A DNA stretch of 64,000 bases from Sclerodactyla briareus (taxonomy: Eukaryota > Echinodermata > Holothuroidea > Dendrochirotida > Sclerodactylidae). Location: NCBI GenBank assembly GCA_026419785.1, contig JAODTK010001577.1, forward strand, positions 1 to 64,000, read 5' to 3'. Below the pieces are notes generated by a model. The model did not search any database. It was not told where the DNA came from and saw only the letters and a list, made by a program, of their open reading frames with translations. Shown here piece after piece: positions 56,400-64,000 of the stretch. Both the position numbers and the translations under genes were made by a program. Each line of letters opens with the position of its first letter. The stretch's first letter is position 1.

Positions 56400-58920
56400 G
56401 TACATCGTTTATTGTGTTACATAAGTTTCATAAACTTTCACAGTATACCGTCAATGGGATAGTGAACCCTATAATGGACAACTTCTGACCCAATGTCCAG
56501 GGACTAAAATTAATGAAATTCAGATCATATATAATGCCATATATGTTGAAGTTTTCACATCTACATTTGCGTGATGGTGATATTTTGAGTGAGTTATTTT
56601 TAAATTCGAAATGGGTGGCCCCCCATGTAATGATCTCAAGATACCAAACATTAATCCTCCCCTCATTGTAGATCACATGCCCAAGTTCCGTTCATTCCGC
56701 ACACTTGAGAAATTGCACAAAATAATACAAATCAGCGGTCCCCAGCCAGTCCACTTTTCACTCTTTCAATATATCCATCCATGGTGAACATGTTGGTCAA
56801 GTTTGAACTGATCAACAATGTGTTTGGAGGAAGTTCACTGAACCAAAATTGACAATTCATCACATGCAAATTAAATCCATTGACATCCGCAGAAGTGCGG
56901 TGACGCCCATTTCTGAACGAGATGCCTGTATGGTGAACGTAACCTGCCAAGTTTGAAGGCAATAGAGCAATGTGCTGGAGAACATCTCACGAACACAGGG
57001 TTGAAACCTTTGTTGAAAGATAGTATATATAGGCTACGAAAATTCATTGAACTCCCCCACATACAGTCGGGGCACATAAAACCTATTTTGGATTAATGGT
57101 AAATATTTATAACAAGGCGATCGCCAAGTGTTCGCCTGGTTGCGCGATCGGTGGTTTTTATTATTCACTACACTTGCACACATACAAAACCAACTAGTCA
57201 TGCATACCATCGCATGTCCAACGAACATCACCTATTTCAATATAACACACTAAAAATTCTAGATTTCCTATAATAACTGACCAAACGTTTGACTCTTATT
57301 ACCAGGGACATAAGTCCCATTTTAAATGCCTTTTTCTTCTTCATGCCACCCCCACTCTCTCTCCATAAATACCACATTTGACCCAAAATCCCACTTGAAA
57401 TGTTCTAATCTCCTTAGCAACCGGGCTTCTTTGCCTTTTTCAATCATTTCCTTGATTATTCATTGCCTTTTAATTTTCCAGCAGCCAGGACAATCCACCA
57501 ACCACCCCCCCCCCCCCGCCTCTGCCAGGCACAAACACCGTCCCCCTCCTCCCTAACCAACCACTAAACTATCTCCCCGCAGCAGTCAAGTGTCCCAAAA
57601 TATATCCCAGGAAACCTCACTTTGTACCCAGTCCCTCCCCAGGCAGAAGAGAGGGACAATATCGTGTCCAATTAATTTTGAATGTCTAATCAACCTAATC
57701 AATTGGTTGGGTAAGAGCAGGTTTGCTTGTGGCAGGTTATACCAGCAACAATTGTCACAGGAGCTATGGGTTCTCATTTCTCAGTGCTTTTATTCCAACG
57801 AACTTATTATATGGTGGAAGTCATCAAATTCATGAACATCAAACACATCAGATTCAGAAAATTTTAACGGACAACCTACTGGCGGGGGGGGATGGCGAAA
57901 CTCCCATCAATTGGGCATTGGAATAATTTGGCAAATTAGGCACATACAATGACCTCTACTACCCCAGCTGTACCTTCAAATGATACTGGATTAAAGGTGG
58001 TCACATCTAACCAAGTTTTGTGGAAATCCAACGATAAAATATGCAATTAGACCATTAAATGCCCCTCCACTCGACCCCAACTTCACTTTTAAAATTTCTC
58101 GGGAACAATGGTATGAGAACCACATCCACCAAGTGTCGTAACATCTGACAAACTTGGAAATTTCCGAATAAATTATCAAATATAGACCACTTAGTTAGCA
58201 ATTTCAGGCTGCAAATCTAATAAGTTCTCTCCCTGTCATCCAGGTCCACTGCCAAACTACATCACTGTAGCACCAACGGTTCTTGCGTAATCTTGAACGA
58301 GCTTTAACAAGAACTAAATCACCTAAAATAGGCTATTACCCACTTTTTAATTAATGACTTTGCTGCCCAACATCTAATCAGATCGTGTCCACCCAACCAC
58401 CGGTGCTAACAACACAAAAATTTCGTCTCATCGGCCTCACGGTTTTTGTGAAAATCTTCTAACGAGAAAGTGTTCATACACACACACACACACCAGTGTT
58501 AGTGACCACTAGTCTCTTCCTGATTTCATTCATGCGAGACAAAAACTGTAATATCCCTGGACGCACAATCCCGGCCAAGGATATAGTTGTATGTTTGTTC
58601 CTCCTTTTTTTTTCATCTGTGCACTGTGTTTTACTGTCCTGTCTTGTGTGCTTTTGGCAAGCCATAGGGCCAGCCTGTTTTTCCTCCTGGGTGAATATGG
58701 CTTGAGTGGACTGCTGTTGTTTCTCTTCATAGGATAACCCTCCTTGAATGATTCAAAGAACAGGCAACCCAATTCATGATAAAATAAAAAAATCACCAAA
58801 CTGAGTTCAGTCCCATTACTCCTGGACACCTGTAATAACCCATCTTCCTCCTTCGAGGACTAACATGCTACCTTAAATTATGCACGGCTGATTGAATATC
58901 CTTGAGTTCCCTGCGAGTAT
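56400..58920. other. Anonymous DNA
   Basis: No exon is secure. A C run of about 11 lies near 57507, a G run near 57886 and a (CA)n run near 58474-58493. The frames 57590-57926 are AT-rich and lack good splice sites. Confidence 0.4.
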
Positions 58921-58926
58921 TTGAAC

Positions 58927-59087
58927 TTAACTCTGATGTCTCATATAGCTTGCATCATCTTCCCCCTCGGCAGACTCCTCACTCAGACGTCCCCGAAATT
59001 GCCTGGCGTAGAGGACTCTTTGTATCTGGGATTTGAGGTGCCGGCCTTTCCTTTCGGTATTTATCCATGTTTTGTCTTCCAGTAGTG
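58927..59087 (-). CDS. Candidate (possibly terminal) exon of a minus-strand gene
   Basis: Minus strand. After the acceptor CACTCATTGCAG one frame is open for 53 codons to a stop at 58927: ALLEDKTWINTERKGRHLKS, a basic middle, and an acidic tail EESAEGEDDASYMRHQS. A second frame starting TTGRQNMDKYRKERPAPQ is open to a GTGAGG that could serve as donor. I favour the first because it ends in a natural acidic tail. No family recognised. Confidence 0.35.
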
Positions 59088-59229
59088 CTGCAATGAGTGA
59101 TGTCCAAGACAACAAAACAAGATGCAGTTGGAGCAAAATGTGTTACAGTATGCATAATGAAGGCCTTCTACAAATAGTGAGACTGATCGCAGCTGCCTCA
59201 AACAGAAAAAGCTAAGAAGCTCTGTGATT

Positions 59230-60740
59230 CCATGTGGTTCAATTCACTGTGAAAGCTGATAGATTAATCAACCAGGTTAGTTTAGATGGCCTGAGCTTCG
59301 ATCGATAATAAAACCTGGCGTGCATGGCTAGGGCACAATGTCCTTGTTGGACAGCTCCAGAATTTCACTATCGGGCCTACTTCCAAGATAAATATAGAGG
59401 TCTCATTACATCGAATACAAACCAAATTTGAGCTTGATCAAGTCTGGAATGTCAGACTCTGCTTAATTACAATAATTTTCAATTTTTGACCTTCTGGTAA
59501 CCTGCACAGGATATTTGACCTCACTTGGAGCTCAAAATCTAATCATTTCAAGGACCCCACGTCTTTCTTGCTCATGGCCACAGCCTGTCATCATCTATCG
59601 TTCGATGTGGTCCGTTATTTGGTGTTTTCACAAACAACGAGCACACGAGGAAACACGAACACACTACCCGTAGTTGAATCACGGAACACCCATGTCTCCT
59701 TTGACAAGAACAAAAACTGCCTGTTCCCCCCCTTGAGCTCATATCACCTGAGATGGCTGGAGCAATCATTATCTCAAATTTATGTCAGTTCTACAAATAG
59801 GGAAAATTAACACTACACTGTCATTGCAGAAGCCCACAATGACAAATTCAACCACACATCCCACTTGAAGCAACGAATTGTTCTTAGTCGGTTAATGAAG
59901 CAATGTATGTTTGAGATGCTAGTAGAGGGTGAAGTCTCAAACAATCAGTGAAATAGAAACACGAACGTAACTCAAGGAGTCTGACATGAATTATCATTAT
60001 GCACAGTTCTTCACCGAATGCAGGAAGTTGGGTCTCATCGTCTCCATACCCACTGTGTTCCGCCAGATAGTCCAAATTAGTAAGTCTCAAGAGCCTTTTC
60101 TCAAATTGTAAAGCAGTTACTCACATATGGTTTTCTGGAGATAGTCGGTTCCTTTCCGTAAAGCCGGAACCTCTTCATCAACCAGAGTGCTATCCTGGTG
60201 TATTGTTAAGAAGTTGGGTACCTATACACATGACAAGCAAAAAGATTTATAGGACAAGAATGCAACTAGCATAGCGATTCCTTCCCTTACATTGCACAAT
60301 AGAAATATTTCCCTACAATAAAATGCCCTACAATGTCCCTGCACCGTTTTGTTTCACTAGTCTAGTGTTGACAAATTCTCTGACTTAGATCTCCTGACCC
60401 TCAGGTTACCTCAGACGGGACCACAGAAGCTTTAGTAATCATGGACTTCACATGACGACCTACATACTAAGTATGAATTTTGAAGTCTCTGCACCTTTTG
60501 ATCATCACTATTCTTGTGTTCACAGGTTTTTTTACTTTGACTTCTGTTGACCCCAGATACATTGGATCAAACCCCAAACAAAACAATAGGGCCTGTTACT
60601 ACACATAGCAACCGTTCCATAACAATTATGAAGTTTCTGCACCTCTTTGTTCACTATGACGTGTTTACCAAGTTTTTAGCCTTTGAGCTCTAGGAACATG
60701 CTAAGCTGAGCAAGCTCTGAGAAAAAATCATGAGCCATGC
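59230..60740. repeat. Region of dispersed repeats with TTGACC words
   Basis: No exon is secure. The part 60380-60700 contains two related copies about 150 bp apart (GAAGT(C/T)TCTGCACCT(C/T)TT, GTGTT(C/T)AC(A/C)(A)GTTTTT, CTTTGA). The same style of sequence occurs at 53.8-54.3 kb and 59.4-59.5 kb. Confidence 0.45.
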
Positions 60741-60749
60741 AGTTATCAC

Positions 60750-60934
60750 CTTAAAGTGATGAAAGATTTTTGAAGGAAGGAAATGCTGACTGCGATCCAA
60801 GAAATACGTGAAACTTCTGAGCTAAGGGTCCCATATATATTAAACACATTTCCAACTGGCCTGATGAGAGAGGTTTTTTTGTTTGAAAAACCATACAACT
60901 CAACATTTGGAGGTTCTAAAGCATATAGTAATGC
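60750..60934 (-). CDS. Candidate exon of a minus-strand gene
   Basis: Minus strand. An acceptor ending GAGCTGTGCAG and a GTGATAAC donor bound 185 nt. The frame is open throughout and reads ALLYALEPPNVELYGFSNKK, then a VGNVFNIYGTLSSEVSRISW stretch. Phase 0 at its start, two bases over at its end. Composition looks coding. A second frame is also open for about half of the exon. Family unknown. Confidence 0.35.
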
Positions 60935-61379
60935 CTGCACAGCTCATGAATATATTTTGTGACATTTCACACGTGAAATCATGAAAACATTCTGTTCCGA
61001 AAAATCTAATTACACCGAGTTAGAATCATTTGCGGTTTACAAATCAACCCATACCAACAACCAATACCAACAGTCCCATGGTAGGCTTTCTTACCATTTG
61101 TCAAGTGTAGCACAGCAGACTTGCCGGGAAATCATATTCCCTCTCGAAGTCAAACCGAAGAGTACCTAGAAACCTGATGAGGTCTGCATAACTTCATTGG
61201 GATATCATGGATATCTCAGGAATGTGCTGCCATGAATTCGCGTTCCCCCTGGCTATTGAAAATAATAACCATCGAGAACACAAGTCCCATCAGATGTATA
61301 AACTGACAAAAACAATAGCTTTTTTCAGTTGATTCTCATAAGTCCAAGTATTTCCCCACAACATAAAACATATTAGTTA

Positions 61380-61620
61380 GCCCTTCCCAACAGGTTTCAG
61401 ATTTGACATGATGAATGACCCATTTTTGAACACACCCCCTATGTGTGACATTTTTCAGAATCAATCTGCACAGAGCACCAATGGTGTAGTATCTCATCCT
61501 GAAAACATGAGATTGATCTGCTTGCCCTGACTGGAAATACATGAACTGTCCATTAGGGCTCAAATGGAAGTAGTCAATATTCTCCTCAATTGCAAAGTTC
61601 ACATTGTAACAGTTCATATT
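61380..61620 (-). other. Open minus-strand frame, weak exon candidate
   Basis: Open for 93 codons, including NVNFAIEENIDYFHLSPNGQ, with an internal TTTTCAG that could be an acceptor. No clear donor follows. Could be an exon with unclear ends or part of a dispersed repeat. Confidence 0.2.
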
Positions 61621-61629
61621 ACCTGCCTC

Positions 61630-61750
61630 TTCATGTCATCTCGTTTCCCCTGCTCCAGCCACCTGACTCTAGGGCTTCCTTATGACCTTATCCATCCCTC
61701 CTCAGCACGTGCCCATACCATCTCACTCCTTTTGTTCAGTATATATGTCA
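61630..61750 (-). mobile_element. C-terminal scrap of a non-LTR retrotransposon
   Basis: The minus strand reads GVRWYGHVLRRDG at 61691-61729, followed in other frames by HKEALESGG and RG-rich words. The RW.GHVLR block is a widely conserved C-terminal signature of LINE polyproteins. Stops on both sides; only a fragment. Confidence 0.6.
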
Positions 61751-61759
61751 CTCGCAATG

Positions 61760-62400
61760 CAAGTTCTCCTGTTCTCAATTCGGGGTACAGCTATCCACTT
61801 CCATTGGCCTACAAAACCAAAGCAGCTTCCAAAGCAGCCTACTGTACCATATCCAATTATACCTGATCTACCAAGCTGACAGCTAGTGAGCCCTACGTGA
61901 ATGTCACTGTGTTTTATTATTCCACGGGTGTTAACCACAGCGAGCGAACATCAAACAGAAATGAAAATTAACCTTACATGACATAACCAGACATTACGTT
62001 GAAAATACAGGTCACCATCGGCGTCTTTCCCTTACCCGCGAGCCGGGAAGGACCCCCTTTCGAGCCTTTGCACCAAACTTCTGGGGAACGCTGAACTGAG
62101 TTCCGGCCAACCTCCTTGCTGTTAAGCACGGTCACCTCAGGGCGACCCTACAACCCACTTTTATTCTTGTCCCCTCCTTGTCAGTTCTGAGTTAAGGAAA
62201 CAAATAACTACACTCATTTCCTCCATACAAGAGTTTTTGTGGTGCAGCAGTTTCCCTTGTTCATGCTGTATTTAGGATCGTCATATTGGGGATGCATCTC
62301 TGCATAAAAATCATAGATGGAAATTTTTCAAGATTCTATGTGCACTGTTTTTAGTTGTTCCCATAAGAGTGGGTGCAGATGGGTTGTGTAAATCAAACTC
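61760..62400. other. Anonymous DNA
   Basis: No gene recognised. A GC-richer patch at 62030-62150 has no coding or structural RNA feature I can name. Confidence 0.4.
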
Positions 62401-62402
62401 AC

Positions 62403-62738
62403 CCTATTTTCATCACACAGATACCTGAACGTTTTTTGAGGATGAGTGCTAGGAAGTGGCCCCCCACCACTATCCCGAGAAATGTGTGCGGTGCAAATGA
62501 ATCTTCCCACTCAAGTTTTTCAGGGTAGAAAAACTCATATTGTACCTCGTTAGATACCAACCAAAATTCAAAGCCTCTCTGACCAATCAATCTTGGATCT
62601 ATGCTAACCCACCAACAACTTGTTTTGCCAATTATTAGCAAGAAACTGTTACCTATCTGTACTAGATGTAGGCTTTGGACACTGTACTGTATTATGTATA
62701 GCAAAACTTTTGGAGGTCCTATACCAACCACGCTGATC
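62403..62738 (-). CDS. Candidate exon of a minus-strand gene
   Basis: Minus strand. It ends at an excellent GTGAGT donor, and the frame upstream is open for 110 codons. The start is uncertain: GATCAG at 62738 or GGGTTAGCATAG at 62598 could be the acceptor. The middle reads PRLIGQRGFEFWLVSNEVQY, then EFFYPEKLEWEDSF. After that a second frame also reads smoothly to the same donor, so a one-base shift near 62490 is possible. Family not recognised. Confidence 0.35.
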
Positions 62739-63109
62739 AGCAGAATTATCTTTTCTGGCTGAGCAATCAGTGTAGATCTACTGCGAATTCATAGGAGTAG
62801 ATAGGTCTTCTACGCTCCACTGATCTCAATCCAGTTTTGTGTGTATATAATACAACGCCTGGTGTAATTGTATACCACGTTCGTGATCAGCGACTGGGCC
62901 TTATATAGGCTAGTATTAGTAGCCTAACGACAACGTTAAGGCCTAGCCTAAAAGTAGCCTCGTCAAACACCTCTGTTATGTCAACTTGATTAGTCACTAT
63001 ATAAATGCACCTAAAAATATGCACCGATTGCACTGTTGAATTTAAAACGTCGGTTCGTGCCCCTTACTACGTGAATTTAATGTGGAATATGTCACATATC
63101 AGTACTCAC

Positions 63110-63430
63110 CTTCCCATCTGCATTTTCTAGCTTGAAACAGTCATGTCATTTCATAATAACTTCGACGTGCTCTCTGTGATTATACTGCACGCGCTTAATA
63201 ATGCTAATTGCACTAAACAATTCGCTGCAATGCGTCGAACAGGCGGGCTCAGTCACCACCGTTGATGTGTTCATGTACCTGGCGATTCTGTAGGGTAACG
63301 TGGAGTTGGCAAAAACTACACCCTGGTTTCGTACTTGTGTCGTCGTCAATCTACAAGTTTTCAGTTTGGCAGATTTCTTTGCAACTAATACTTTGAGTAT
63401 TACTGCTACAAAACCAGTAAACTTGTCCAT
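63110..63430 (-). CDS. Candidate first coding exon of a minus-strand gene, with an in-frame TGA
   Basis: Minus strand. ATG at 63430 opens a frame of 94 codons, starting MDKFTGFVAVILKVLV (a hydrophobic, signal-anchor-like beginning) and reaching HREHVEVIMK, where a TGA stops it. In the same frame the sequence stays open for HDCFKLENADGK and meets a perfect GTGAGT donor in phase 0. The TGA could be a TGG error or a true nonsense change. Alternatively the first ATG is not used. Upstream sequence at 62.9 kb carries the TAGGCCTAGCC words also seen near the other gene. Confidence 0.35.
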
Positions 63431-64000
63431 AACAAGTCACAACGGTTGGAAAACCATGCATCATTGTAAATTCACTCCATCATTGTTCACTAGGGTATTA
63501 ATACGAACAGGACATTCAGACGCTGAATTAACCATCTAGCAATGGAGATTCGTGTATACTCAATCAAAAATTGAGTTGTCTACCAACATCCAATTGAGTT
63601 TACTCAGGCTGCCTTATAGAAATACAGCTTATGAGTAACCAAGTTTTCCTGTGAAGGAATCGCATAGTTCGTTCTTCGTTTTTTTATATCAACCTTTAAT
63701 GTTACTGTCCGATATATGCATATGCAATCATTTGGAGTTGGAATTGTACTACGTAGTGTCATAGATCTTGAAATTTTAGAACCCTTTCAATGCTTCTTTT
63801 CATCACTTAAACCCGATCAACAGGAACATCTGCGTCCTTTCTTGGGCAACCAGAAATAAGATGACTACGTTTCACAAGCATTGAATTTTGAAACATAATT
63901 TATAATTCGGGGTGACACATATATTTGGAAGGAGGATGGGAAGAAAGACCCATCGAACCATGGAAGCTTCATGACCCTGAATCCAATCACTCGATTGGCC
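63431..64000. other. Anonymous DNA at the window end
   Basis: No gene or element recognised. It would be upstream of the 63.43-kb start codon, so a promoter may lie here, but no motif is convincing. Confidence 0.4.

Overview
The window is eukaryotic: no operons, ribosome-binding sites or long ORFs, about 40% GC, many simple repeats, dispersed and tandem repeats, non-LTR retrotransposon pieces and one virus-like DNA transposon. The word family built on TAGGCCTAGCC (near 40.57 kb and 62.94 kb), Polintons, CR1/L2-like LINEs and tRNA-headed SINEs fit a marine invertebrate. An echinoderm or another invertebrate deuterostome is my guess, not a proof. Recognisable coding blocks break frame every 20-60 codons, so either the elements are old or the assembly carries residual indel errors; the sequence alone cannot separate these.

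Layout. 0-9 kb: mostly anonymous DNA with a tandem duplication (2.4-3.5 kb) and an (ATCT)n array. 9.1-10.8 kb: a LINE ending in a TTGTA-rich tail. 11.7-13.8 kb: a GC-rich island. 15.2-18 kb: a LINE C-terminal scrap, paired (ATCT)n arrays and a tandem repeat. 19.5-20.1 kb: two inverted tRNA-headed SINEs. 20.3-21.3 kb: a second LINE. 23.63-30.19 kb: a complete-ended but internally reduced Polinton with about 110-bp terminal inverted repeats, a major capsid gene relic and a packaging ATPase relic. 31.5-32 kb: a third LINE. 33.2-35.5 kb: a composite repeat with a perfect 31-bp hairpin and a 510-bp satellite, echoed at 41.5-42.3 kb. 42.5-44 kb: an (ACAT)n array and a fourth LINE.

Probable host genes. 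On the minus strand at 41.3-37.1 kb, several short open segments have good splice sites; the last two agree in phase and end in a stop codon. On the plus strand near 48.8-49.1 kb two exons agree in phase. A second set of minus-strand exon candidates runs from 63.43 kb (ATG and GTGAGT donor) to 56.0 kb. I cannot name any of these genes. Two of the candidate exons carry an in-frame TGA.

The most interesting object is the Polinton: its ends, capsid and ATPase relics can be read directly, while its polymerase and integrase could not be found and it is much shorter than full-length members.
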